Of a stretch of 64,000 nt of DNA, positions 45,457 through 56,530 are shown in pieces (the first letter of the stretch is position 1; every line of letters begins with the position of its first letter). The stretch spans positions 682,001 to 746,000 of the forward strand of contig JAGKQE010000002.1 of the NCBI GenBank assembly GCA_022609375.1, in the 5' to 3' direction. Under the pieces are notes generated by a model. That model was not told where the DNA came from, searched no databases, and saw only the letters and a list, made by a program, of their open reading frames with translations. Both the position numbers and the translations under genes were made by a program. This DNA is from Xenosphaeropsis pyriputrescens. Lineage: Eukaryota > Ascomycota > Leotiomycetes > Phacidiales > Phacidiaceae.

Positions 45457-46463
45457 CCTCTTTAGAGTACATGTGCTTCAACTACTTCCCAGTCAAGGTC
45501 CGAGTGATTGTTTTCCTCAGAGCGGTCTTGTCGTTGTTGTGATGTTCACAGTGAAGTGCAGAGTGGGCAGTCTCATCTCTTGAGTACATCGGCCCAACTA
45601 TCTTGAAGTACAGTACACACATATTCTTGCACTTGTTGAGTATTATTAATACGGTAGAGTCTCGGTCTCGGACGACATCGTTTGAAGAAATTCGTTTCGT
45701 ACTTCGTACCTACATAACTAGGTCGTCTATTCATACTTATAATCATATTCTATCTGCATTATCAGAGTAAGAGTAGCCCGGATATCGCATCTTTAAACAG
45801 CTCGCTTTTCTACAAGTAAGTACATACTTGTACTCTTTCTGAGCCTCGGCCCCCCGATGCCGGCTCGAGTTTCGAATTCGTCTGTTATCATTGGTAGATG
45901 TCTGTGCTCAAACGTATTGTGTGAGATCGGATAGGCTGACACGAGCAGCCGTTCTAGACATCCCCAATATGTATGTACTATGTACTTATGTGCCCAACTT
46001 ATCGTGCTCAGTAGTAGATAGTACCCATGAGAAAAAGACCCTTCCAGTCTCTTGCTTTTCCCTTATATAGAGAACGAACACTCAGCATTGCTTTTTGTTT
46101 CTTTTGTTCTGTTCTGTCCTGTTCTGCTTAAAATCAAACTTCCCTTCACTCACACTCGCCGTTCAATCCCTTTTGCTTTTGTTTTATTTTATTTCATGTT
46201 GAATATTCAGCCAATTGCACATATCTCATTTCTAAGACGCAAACTTTCAAGCACACGGCACTAAGCCGTTCCAGCCGCTTCGGCGCCACCGACTTCAGCT
46301 ACCCAATCCATCCCCCGCGACCAAAATCCATCACAATCGTCTCCTCGGATATATAATAATACTCAACCTCTCTCCCCCACGTCCTCGTATCCCGTCCACA
46401 ACTCTCCACCGATCACCGACCGAGTACTCTGAATTCTACTCCTTTGCAATCGCAATCGCAGCA

Positions 46464-47673
46464 ATGTCTTTCTCCAGTCTGGTGCAAGATCTCTCCTACA
46501 GAGACCCCAACGATGCCCGCCGCCCCGTTGCGCGCTCGAGTTCGACCGTAGGATCAAACATTGATGATAGGAGATCCCACATCTCGCGGGCAATGTCATA
46601 TGCCAGCACTACAGCCACGAGCGTCAGCATCTCAGGAGACATCTCCAGCCAACTTCATGGTGGCTACAGCCATCCCCTCGCTCGATCATGGCAAGCAGAG
46701 AGACAATTGACCAAGGTTAGCAATTCGATTACTCTGTCGGGCGCATAGACTAACGTCCTCACAGTCAATGTTGATATACCCATTATTCATTTCCGACCAA
46801 CCCGACGAAGAACTTTTAATTCCATCTCTTCCGGGTCAATACCGCCGCGGTCTTAACAAATTGGTCCCATTTCTCGAGCCTCTTGTGCGCAAAGGACTGC
46901 GATCTGTCATGCTTTTTGGAGTTCCAGTCGCACCAAACGCCAAAGACGCACTCGGCACCGCTGCTGACGACCCACAAGGACCCGTTATGGCCGCCATCCG
47001 AATGATCCGCCAGCGCTTCCCACAACTTTTTATTTCGGCTGACGTCTGCCTTTGCGAATACACATCACACGGCCACTGCGGCATCCTTCGTGATGATGGC
47101 AGCCTCAATAACCAATTGTCTGTCGATAGAATTTCGGACGTCGCCATTGCCTATGCCCAGGCAGGCGCCCACTGTGTCGCACCCTCGGATATGAACGATG
47201 GCCGCATTCGCGCTATCAAGCTAAAACTTATTGAGGAAGGTATTGCGCACAGAGTCGTGCTCATGTCGTATGCCGCAAAGTTCTCTGGCTGTCTATATGG
47301 ACCTTTCCGCGATGCTGCGGGCTCCTGCCCATCTTTTGGCGATCGTAAGTGCTACCAGCTCCCTCCCGGTGGCCGTGGACTTGCTCGTAGAGCCATTACG
47401 AGAGATATTGGGGAGGGTGCGGATATCATCATGGTTAAGCCTGCTAGTCAATACCTTGATATCATCAGTGATGCCAAGGAGATTGGTAGAGATCTCCCAA
47501 TCGCTGCGTACCAGGTCAGCGGTGAATTCGCCATGGTTCATGCTGCAGCCAAGGCTGGTGTTTTCGATTTGAAGACTATGGCTTTCGAGTCTACCGAGGG
47601 TATTCTCAGAGCAGGGGCCACGATCATTGTCAGCTATTTCACACCTGATTTCTTGGATTGGTTGAGCAACTAG
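46464..47673 (+). CDS. HEM2: Delta-aminolevulinic acid dehydratase (porphobilinogen synthase)
   Basis: Condenses two 5-aminolevulinate molecules to porphobilinogen, the second step of heme synthesis, in the cytosol as a homo-octamer. Two exons: 46464-46715 and 46765-47673, with a 49-nt intron, giving 386 residues. An N-terminal extension of about 60 Ser-rich residues precedes the fungal core (HGGYSHPLARSWQAERQLTKSMLIYPLFISD). The zinc-type metal site is visible as DVCLCEYTSHGHCG. The first active-site lysine is in SYAAKFSG.LYGPFRDAA and the Schiff-base lysine in ADIIMVKPAS. YQVSGEFAM completes the signature. The extension is longer than in yeast (342 residues) but common in filamentous fungi. 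Confidence is high. Confidence 0.96.
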
Positions 47674-48495
47674 GTGCACTATAGGCGTCTAATGAGGGAA
47701 AACGGGTCATAAATGATGGGTCTTGGGGCGTCTGGTGTAAGGGGGATAGCGCATCGATGAAAATCTTGTCGGTTCTGAATTTGTTTCTTTGGTGTATTTT
47801 ATAGACTTTTTACTATACCTTCTGTGTTTGCTGGCAGCAGTGTTGGTGGGAGAAACTGTCTTTGGTAGTGTTTTCCAATCATGCAAGAAATCAACTCAAC
47901 TATTTCAATCAAAGTGCCATGCTGTGATTTGACGACGTGTGAGAGAGGATTTTTGTGTTTATTATAATCTGGGCAGTATTCAAGAGCAGCATATTCACTA
48001 AAATAGAAACTTCTAATGAAGCATCATTACACGGTAAGAGGTTCACGATTATCTGGAGCTGCACAGCTGATGAGACATGTAGGACACTCATGACAAGACG
48101 TGCAAGTTATTGAAGGCCGTATGTTGGTACAGTCATCCAGAGCTGTACATTTATCCAGATCTACACACTTAGCGTATTTAGCAGCATATTTTTGAGTCAG
48201 CGAATACCCATCTCCATGTCCACCTAGGCTATTAAGGAAAGTTTCCTCGTAGCAGGTACCTATCAACAACCTCGTAAGGTAATCAGTTGCAGTTCTGGTG
48301 GACCAAGGATCCAAGCCAAGAGACCGCGAGGCTATGACGGCCCCGCACCGCCGTTCCGCGTGTCTGGGGTAGCGGGAACACCCATCGAGCTCCTCGGGCC
48401 TACGGTTCGGTGCACGCTCGGCAACTTTCAGTGACAATCCATCTGATCATCAATATGACTCTTTACTTCCAATTACCCACTCGACGTGCTCTGCC
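47674..48495. other. Intergenic region with a cysteine-rich minus-strand frame
   Basis: An 822-bp spacer between two plus-strand genes. It must contain the MCT1 promoter. A minus-strand open frame (48027-48437) has nine cysteines in its last 75 residues and is discussed in the findings; I do not call it a gene. Confidence 0.5.
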
Positions 48496-49878
48496 ATGAA
48501 AGGGATCGCAAATGGCCTGCGAAGGCCTGCCATTCAACGGACAGCTGCTCGGAGCTTGCCAGAGAGCTATGGGACTGTGAATTCGCCTTCCTTTGCAACT
48601 TATTCACAATACAACGCACAGGGACGATGGGCTTCCTCGAAGGCTAGGGCCAGGACGGCCATGTTCTTCCCTGGTATGTACTACCACTTAATCTATTATG
48701 CAGTTTATCTTATCGACAATTGTATCATCACTGCGATGACCCCGCACTCCATCATCAAACCTCCCGAGCGATGCTAACATTCATCAGGCCAAGGCGTCCA
48801 GAAAGTAGGCATGCTAACACCCTGGATCGAGGCCTTCCCCGCAACCGCAAACCCCTTAATTGAAGAACTCGATCATTTAATGGGCTACAAGCTCTCGTCC
48901 GTCATCGCCGACGGCCCGAGTACAAAGCTGACCGCCACGCCAAACGCCCAGCCCGCCATCATGGCGACGTCGATTCTCATCCTGCGCATTCTGGAGCGCG
49001 AGTTCGGCTTCAAGGCAGCAGAGCGCGTGGACGTCACACTTGGACACTCGCTCGGCGAGTTCGCGGCGCTGGTGGCGGGCGGCTTCGTGGAGTTCGAGGA
49101 TAGCTTGTATTTGATACGGAGGAGGGCCGAGGTCATGGCCGAGTGCAGCGCGCGCGCCGTCACTGAGTTCGGCGGTGAGTACGGCATGATTGCTATTGTC
49201 TCCGAGCCGGATCATATGCCGGGTCTGATTAATGCTATTCATGAGTTTGTGGCTCATGGGCGGGAGGGCAGTAAGGATGACAGCATGCTGCATATCCCGC
49301 CCATCTCGCAGGTTCTGGTGGCGAATATCAACAGCAAGAATCAGATTGTATTAAGCGGAAATATTGAGCGCATTAAAGAGCTCTTGGCGCATGTGAGGCA
49401 GTTTGGTGGGCATGACCCAAGGGCTGTGAGGTTGAAGAGTGATAGCCCGTTTCATAGCCCGCTCATGATCCCTGCTTCGGCTGTGATGCGGAAGTTGTTG
49501 GCGGGGAAGAGTAGGATTAAGGGGAGAGAGCATGAGGATATAGTGAAATTTCCAGGCGTCATGGAGTGCGTTAGCAATGTCTCGGCCAGACCATTCGAGA
49601 GCAAGGCTCAGCTGGAAGATCTCTGGGCTAGACAGTGTGTTGAGACGGTTAGGTGGTGGGACAGCATCAAGTTTTTGGATCAGGAGGAGAAGGTTAGGAG
49701 GTGGATTGGAATTGGGCCTGGGAAGGTAGGGAGGAATCTGGTGGGGAAAGAAGTGGGCATGCGTGGAAGAGATCTGGTGAAGGGCGGCGGTGTGTGGGGC
49801 ATCAGTGATCCGAAAGAGATCGAGGAGGTTCTGAAAGCATTGGATGAGACGGAGGGCATTACGGATGATGAGACTTGA
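48496..49878 (+). CDS. MCT1: Mitochondrial malonyl-CoA:ACP transacylase
   Basis: Loads malonyl groups onto mitochondrial acyl carrier protein for type II fatty acid synthesis, which supplies lipoic acid. Two exons: 48496-48673 and 48788-49878, with a 114-nt intron, giving 422 residues. The N-terminus (MKGIANGLRRPAIQRTAARSL) is Arg-rich and acid-free, fitting a mitochondrial presequence. The FabD core starts at RTAMFFPGQGVQKVGML across the intron. The nucleophile elbow is TLGHSLGEFAALVAGG (Ser147). Further markers: IVLSGNIERIK (binding loop), DSPFHSPLM with the catalytic histidine, and WWDSIKFL...IGIGPGKV near the end. The size fits fungal Mct1 rather than a polyketide synthase fragment. Codon choice is more GC-rich in the middle of exon 2 than in neighbouring genes. 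Confidence 0.93.
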
Positions 49879-52206
49879 CATGTCAAAGTTATTGGCATGA
49901 AGTAAGAGCGATGTAGATGCTCGATGTGATTATGACAGATACTGTCGGTCAAACTGCATTTTCTTGACAGTTGAGGAGACGATATGGCCAACGTGCCAAC
50001 CAAACATATGGTGTATCCGAGGACAAGGAGGAAAACAAGCAACTTAATTTATATCTATATACCTATTAGAGAGATGTGCAAGGTTAGGGAGATGAAAGCT
50101 TCAGGAGCAAGTTCTTTTCGAAAAAGAACAATCTACTCTAGACTCTTGTCAACTGCTTCGAGGGTGTTCTCGGAGTTCGTAAACGCATCATTTAGCGATA
50201 GGCTATATGGAAAACAAATACATCATTATACATCACTGTCCCAATTGAAAACCAAAAGGGCTCCTTGGATACCAAAACGCTCGTAGGTGTCTGAAACAAG
50301 CATAGCTACTTGTGATAATGCAAATTAACAATTGACTACCATTATTTTACGCCCGCAGGAAAGTCCAAGCAGAGCTAGATAGTTCTTATCAGCAAACATC
50401 TGCAGCGAATAACCTCGAGCACTGAATTATGCAGTTGTCCACTTCGACAGATTGCGAGAGCATGTTTGTACAAGTACATTGAGAATCTCACGTTATCCCT
50501 GCGAAACTATACCTTTCTGCTTTTTCTGAAAGAATTTCCTGGATTGTGAAGTTTGTTCAAGCTTTAGAGAAAGTCACGGAGTAATGATGGTGATTAAAAT
50601 ACTAATGATGACGATTTGGCAAGTTATGATGTGCCTTTTTTGACCTAGTTGGTCTGTAGTCTTGACTTTTTATGAAGGCAGCTACACATATCTTGGTCTC
50701 CTCCTGACTTGGAATCTCCTGGATAAGAATTCACAGAGGAACGACGTTGGCTCTGGTATCTTTGTAGTCAGATATAGAAGCTTTTCAAGAGCTGAATATG
50801 GGATTGTACTAGAGGCTGGGTGCTGATATATTAGTAACTACGTGTAGAGACTACTAACATAAACACACTTGCTTAAAGCGCACCTGAGTTTTTTGTGAAC
50901 AGGTTCGAGATGTTTTTGATAGTGAAACTTAACTAATACTGTAGGGAGAGGTAGTTGGTATCCAATGAGATGATGCTAATAACTAGAACAATGATAGAAA
51001 ACAGTGTAGCAGTGATGACAATAACCCCAATGGCACCAGCCCGAATACCCACAACAATGTCTCTGCTGGATTATGCATGAATAAGATGAAGAATGGAACA
51101 CAAGGGCAATATGGGTTTTATAACAATGCAATGAATGGCATTGTGAGTGGAAGATACACGCCATAAAACCACACATAGCAAGAGCCAAGAGAGGTAGGAT
51201 ATATCACTCTCACTTACATATGTTTAATATATAACATATGATATAACAAACAGACAATTAAGTCCAAACAGCAGATCAACCCCCAGAAACCTCAGAAACC
51301 CCTCAAGAACATCTACATCTACATCAAAATCCGCGAATCCCCACCCAGAAATCGCCAAGCCCTCAAGCACGACTCCTCACCTTACACAGCACCCATCCCA
51401 GACCCAGCAATAGACAGGAAAGAGCCTCATAGAGCACCGAATCCAATCCAAGCAACTCAAGCACGTCACTCTCCACTATACTGGTCCCAAGTCCCGCTAA
51501 ATCGCCATCCCAAAACAGATCTGGCTCGAGATGAACGACGACGAAGGCATTGATGATGGCGAGGTGCATGGTGATGGACACTATAACAATGGTCTTTTGC
51601 ATATTGAGTCGAGCTGCAACCATCAAAGAGTCGTCTTTGCATCAAGGGTGATGGGAAGAGAAGGTCAGGGACAGCGGCGTCCGGGCCGGGGAAATATACG
51701 CATGATCATACGGGTAATCGTGTCAGGATGGAGGCGCCGGAATTGGGCAATCACTTTCATATGTGCGAGGCACATGACATGAGAGGTAAAGCTGGTGGAG
51801 TTGTCCCAAGGCATCGCAGCTTATTTATTACAAGTTCTGATTACAGAGAGCTGTACAGATCTTCAGCTACAGTCATTCACATCCATATGCTCTAGCGAAT
51901 ATCAACGCACATTCAAGACACCCACAAACATTAAGAAGCAATTCATTCCTATGGATACCGTCATGACTCATTCACCCCTATCCAACTCCAAACACGCCTC
52001 GACCAAGATCCAACAGTCAACACAATCCAACACACACAACATCCGCAAAGCCATGCATTCTATGCAATGCCACACACAGACGGTCCATTCGTAATACGCC
52101 AATTCAACCAGAAGAAGCCCCACCCAACGCCACTTATGCAATCCATAAACTCCAACAAGAGACACACACAGAGATACAAACAGACACGAACATCATCTAA
52201 GCCGCA
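49879..52206. other. Intergenic region
   Basis: A 2.3-kb AT-rich spacer between MCT1 and CDC14 (convergent). The only protein-like frame is an 87-codon minus-strand one at 51363-51626 with two hydrophobic stretches and no recognisable family. No gene was recognised. Confidence 0.5.
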
Positions 52207-54300
52207 CTAGTGCGTAACCTTTCTCGTTCCCAAACTTCCCACTCTTCCACTCGTCTTTCTAACACCAGTAGTATCCCTCTTTGGGCTCCCGCGTACCTTC
52301 ATACTGGCACTGCCAGACTTGACCTTCTGGGCAACAAGGTTCTCGATATCATTCTCACGCTCCTCGACATCAACATAGACGGTAGCAACGCTCATGGCGC
52401 GAGATTTTTCTCTACCTGGTGATCGGCTACTACGACGGGTAGCACGCATCCGCAGCTGCCATTCCTCTTCAGACTCGGACTCGCCGCGTGATGAGCGGTG
52501 GATAGAGACGACTTCCGAAGTAGCTTCCTTGCGTTGCGGGGAGGGTGGTGGTTCTTCGCCCGAAACAGTGCGTGGTGGGTAGGGGTAGTGTCTATCGATG
52601 CGAGAGGTCTTGCGGGGTTGTCCTGGGGTTGGGGCGGGGAGACAATCTTCTTGCACGCCGATAGAATTCCGCTCGTTGTCGACCTCGCTGAGTGGTGCTC
52701 TTCGAGAGCCATTGGAAGGCGTAGACACACCGCCGCTTTGCAGGCGGGTCTTCTTGGTAGGTGTAGATGGGGCCATTGAGGAAGCGAGAGAAGCTCGTAC
52801 CTCCTTCTCGATGCGTGCGCGCATCTCACGCTCACACTCCTCCTTCACCCACCAAGATCGGAAGGTGCCTTGATTGAGGTGCAGCCAGTGCTGTTGCGGT
52901 CCGACTACCATACCTGGACGCATAAAACGCATGAAGGCGATGATTTCGTTGGCAGTGAAACCATATCTGTAAATGAGATATGCTCCAATGAGGCAACCTG
53001 TGCGGCCGAGACCGGCCTTGCAATGCACTGCGATGCCTTTCTTTTGGACGGTGATCATCTCATGAGCCAGGGTGATGAATTTGCGAACAACACCGAGCGA
53101 TGGACATGTTCCGTCGTCGAAGATCATGTCGAGATGAGTTATTCCAAGGGCCTCAAAGTAAGAAGGGCAGTATAGCTCGGAGTTCAAGCGAACAACGAGA
53201 CCAATATTACGTTCTGAGAAGTGCTTGAGGACATTCTTGAAAGGCTGTGGAAGAGTGGGATGGTCATCAACTTCCTCCAAGGTCGATGGTAGAGCAGCGA
53301 ACAATGGAGAGGAGGTTGGAATCGGAGCAACAGGTGTGTGTTGTGGGGAAGCAAAAGCGAGGAAATCCGGGGTCAACCAGTTGAAATCACCCTGATCCAC
53401 ACGCTCGAACTTCTCGTACTCCTCCAGATCGAATTGCGGGAGCGCACAGAAGCCCTCTTCCTTTGCGCGCCATACACCGTACACAACATCTTGGATGTTG
53501 ATGACATAGTCTGCTTGACTGTAGCCAGCATCGCGGAAGGGCATCAATGGCGGATCGGCTTGCGCAATTGGAGCTAGCGCGAGGTGAGGTGGCCATCCTT
53601 GGATCAATACCATGTAGCATGCTAACAAACAAGCAGCATTTGCGCGACCTAATACAGATGATGTTAGTGTTGTAAATAAGAATCTTCAATCAAGTGACAC
53701 TTACTGCGAGCATCGGCCTTGCTCCAGAATACAACCGGCTTGTTCTTGTTCTCTGGGGCGCCTAGAATGTCGTGAAAGTGTACGGCAAATCGGTACAAGT
53801 GCCCAATATGGAGTGGCCCGAAGTCGTGATGGAAAGCATTGTACAAGAGGGTATCATCTACAGAGAAGTAGTAAGGTGGCTCTTGATGCTTGTCGGAGAC
53901 TGGAGTTGGAGCGGCTGCGGCGCGAGAAGAACGCTTCGAGGGCGACCGAGAGGATTGTTGTGCTGGGTATGGAAAGATGGTCTCTGCAGTTGGTGGGCTG
54001 GTGTATGATGCCAGGTACAATCGATCTTCAATAATAGTCAGTACAAGTTCGGGTGTGCACGAGATTCTCTTGAGCGCCTGGAGAGCTTTGTCGAAGACCT
54101 CGATCGGCGCTCGAAAACATCCCGTCTCTTGCAATTCGGCGACCTCGCAAGTCTGGTTATTATATTGCATATTGATACAATGATAATGGTAACGAGATAA
54201 AGGATGAAAAGCATACGAGCGACGTTGATGGGGAGTGCAGCTTACCAGGAATATATTCGATGATTTGACCGTAGTTAGTTGATCGTAAGGAAGGAGACAT
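52207..54300 (-). CDS. CDC14: CDC14 dual-specificity protein phosphatase
   Basis: Reverses CDK phosphorylation in late mitosis, cytokinesis and septation. Three exons: 54300-54246, 54025-53705, 53648-52207, giving 605 residues. Exon 1 encodes MSPSLRSTNYGQIIEYIP; joined over a 220-nt intron it restores the hallmark IEYIPDRLYLASY. The N-terminal (substrate-specificity) domain contains YYFSVDDTLLYNAFHHDFGPLHIGHLYRF. The catalytic domain contains the P-loop HCKAGLGRTG (Cys about residue 335), the general-acid region MIFDDGTCPS, and the Cdc14-specific RPGMVVGPQQHWLH. A long disordered C-terminal tail follows, rich in Ser-Pro/Thr-Pro and basic residues (likely CDK sites and nuclear signals). Part of intron 1 is open in the exon 2 frame, so an alternative model with a longer exon 2 exists, but it breaks the conserved join. 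Confidence 0.95.
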
Positions 54301-55768
54301 GATGAAGAGAGTCTCCAGTTGAGGAGTCGCGAAGGACGTATCTAGGCGGTGGTGAATGCGTGGAAGGTAGGTAGGTATGTCTGCAAGGGAGGCTCGCTGC
54401 AGTATTTCCCTCTGTTCTTAGGTAGGTGAGAGTAGGAGCGAGGGTTGTATTGTGTTGTGTTGATATTTGGATGATGTCGTTGAATTGTTTGTTGTTGATC
54501 TTATGGATGCATGCTAGTGACCCGACAACAACAACAACAAGGCAGATGTTTTTGTTTTTTCAAGTGCCCGTGCTTGCGCAGTTGAATGATGCAAGGCAAT
54601 AATGGAGAGGTTGGGGGAAATGGAGAAGATGAATCTAGAGATGCTCTGCTCTGTACAAATATTGGTGTTTTTGGGTGTTGTTGTTGAAGGATTTGTGGGG
54701 GAATGATAGAACGAAAGAAGATGTTTTCCTCGATATTGATGGATTGAACAGTCTGGTGGTCGTGGTTGTTTGTATGTACTCGAGCGAGCGGCGGAGGGTG
54801 GGCGGTGGTGGTGATGGTAGTGGTGATGGTGATGCACGAATCCACAAAGAGCTAAGACCTGTTATTGTTTACGTGGTAGGCGAGCCAATGGGAGCTGGAG
54901 GATGGGGTCCCGCTGACTAGGATCGGTGTCCCATAGCAACCAGCGCACAACCAGCTGTACTTGCTGCAAGGTGTATGTATGTGTATTAGGTATAGAGTAT
55001 TTCGCTTTCCACGTCGACGTGAATTGAAATGAGTTGAGTCTTTGGCCTTTCCCTTGCTTTACAAGTACAAGTAAAAGTAAAAGTACGTACCTCGGAGAGA
55101 CTCCGCTCCGCTCCACTCCACTCCACTTTCTCCAATCACAACCTCCGCTCTCTGCCTTGGCATCTCATCCACCTCTCTTCCTGTCTTCCTGTCCCGTCGT
55201 CCTGTCCTTCCTCGACTCCTCCTCTCCGCCGCTGCCACCACGACATCAACCTGGCATATGCACCAACCACCACGACCACATCACCCTTCGCCGACGCGGC
55301 CGCGGCCGCATGAAAGCACTACCGTATTAACATTGTCCCTTCCACTCCACTCCACGATGACGATTTTCAATCTCAATCTCAATCTCAATCGAACATCCCA
55401 ATGACCTCAGACCTCACGATTTTGCCTGACACTCCGATACTCACCACCAGCAAGCACGAGCAGTAGCACCGCCGCCAACCAGCACATCCCAACGAGCGAG
55501 AGTATCAATCTATGCAGTGCAAGTGCTAAAGAATCCTACGGACAAGCAACTAGAGTAGCCAATATCATCTGTGCCCAACGCCCGACCAGCCGGACTGGAC
55601 TGTCAAATCCATCTCGCGGAAGTACACACGTATCTCTACGGCATCTATCGATCGAATCTACCTTATTATCCATATCTTACATCATCTACCTCAAAGTCAA
55701 GTGAAAGCACTCACTCTCTCCGCACACCAATCCCCAACCTCCTCCAAAGCCCGCCCGCACCCACAACA
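54301..55768. other. Intergenic region between divergent genes CDC14 and PCC1
   Basis: A 1.47-kb spacer that holds both promoters. It has several low-complexity stretches: an ACAACA run near 54525, ACCACC/CATCACC-like frames around 54790-54840, AAGTACAAGTAAAAGT direct repeats near 55062-55085, CTCCACTCCACT near 55110, a self-complementary GCGGCCGCGGCCGC near 55300, and CTCAATCTCAATCTCAATC near 55368-55390. Open frames here follow the repeats and are not credible. Confidence 0.55.
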
Positions 55769-56273
55769 ATGGCGCCCGTCAAAGATCCCGAATTCCCCTG
55801 CTCCCTGTAAGTAGCTCCAAACACACACATGACCTTCGCAGCAAAACACACCGCACATTCCCTTGGCCATCCCACCCCTCCCAGCCATCATCATCATCGC
55901 CGGCATCCACACACCATGCAATCGCCCAGGTCCAGGCACAGGTCCAGGCACAGGCACAGGTCCAGGCACAGGCACAGGCACCGCTAACGTCCCCCACAGA
56001 GTAATCGACATCCCCCTCCCCACAGCGCGGCTCGCGACATCCGCATTGCAGGCACTGCGCGTCGACAAAGAGCTGTCTGCGCTTGTGCAGCGCGACTTCT
56101 CCGTCGTGGCGGCTGGGGATGCGGATGGGCAGGCGAGTGTTCTGCGCACCGAGTACCGGGCTACGACGAATCGCATGTTGCGCGTGGCTGTGAATGGGTT
56201 CATGGAGAGCTTGGGTGTGGTTCTGGGCGTGATGGAGGAGTTGGACGTCGATGTGCTGGAAGGACGGCCATAG
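55769..56273 (+). CDS. PCC1: KEOPS complex subunit Pcc1
   Basis: A dimerisation subunit of the KEOPS/EKC complex, which makes the t6A37 modification of ANN-decoding tRNAs and affects telomeres. Two exons: 55769-55806 (MAPVKDPEFPCSL) and 56000-56273, giving 103 residues, normal for Pcc1 (yeast 88). The core reads VIDIPLPTARLATSALQALRVDKEL, then a strand with VQRDFSVVAAGD, VLRTEYRATTNRMLRVAVNGFMESLGVVLGVMEELDVDV. These are the usual Pcc1 blocks. The 193-nt intron is unusually long for this genome and holds an expanded CAGGCA/CAGGTC minisatellite. The plus-strand frame is open through the 3' part of that intron, so an automated annotation could start wrongly within it. Confidence 0.92.
55927..55980. 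repeat. Intronic hexanucleotide minisatellite (CAGGCA/CAGGTC)n
   Basis: About nine units alternating CAGGTC and CAGGCA, immediately before the PCC1 intron acceptor. The end of the intron is thus purine/C-rich rather than pyrimidine-rich except for the last CCCCCACAG. Confidence 0.85.
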
Positions 56274-56530
56274 AAGGGAGGGTGAAAAGAGGGACGTAGA
56301 TGGACGTGGGGATGGCATGGGCATGGCATGGGCATGAGCACGAAGATGTAGATGGAGATGAGGCGTATTGCTTGGCGTTTGGAAGGCTGGGGATATGTAA
56401 TGATACAACGAAGGCATTTCTATCACTTGATGCCTTGACAGTTAATGGAAGTGAGGTTCGAGGGTATGACGAGGCCCTCATGAATTTGCAGTAATGATTT
56501 TAAGAAGCCCCTCCCACCGCCCCAATACGC

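Larger units (their letters stand above)
44327..46463. other. Intergenic region with microsatellites
   Basis: A 2.1-kb spacer between divergent genes (CFEM-like protein and HEM2). It contains GTCGAT and TCTCA tandem repeats (separate entries) and, near 46080-46200, a pyrimidine-rich stretch (TTTTGTTTC, CCTGTTCTG, TTTTATTTTATTTC) typical of a fungal promoter ahead of HEM2. No gene was recognised. Confidence 0.55.

Noticed and set aside
52394..53175. Plus-strand frames of 60-100 codons within CDC14
   Set aside because: Antisense to the phosphatase and tail exon; no independent support.
54026..54170. Extension of CDC14 exon 2 upstream to the ATG at 54170
   Set aside because: It would break the conserved IEYIP-DRLYLASY junction, which splicing from exon 1 restores exactly.
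55034..55330. 98-codon plus-strand frame upstream of PCC1
   Set aside because: Ser/Pro low-complexity translation of a pyrimidine-rich promoter; ends before PCC1 and has no family features.
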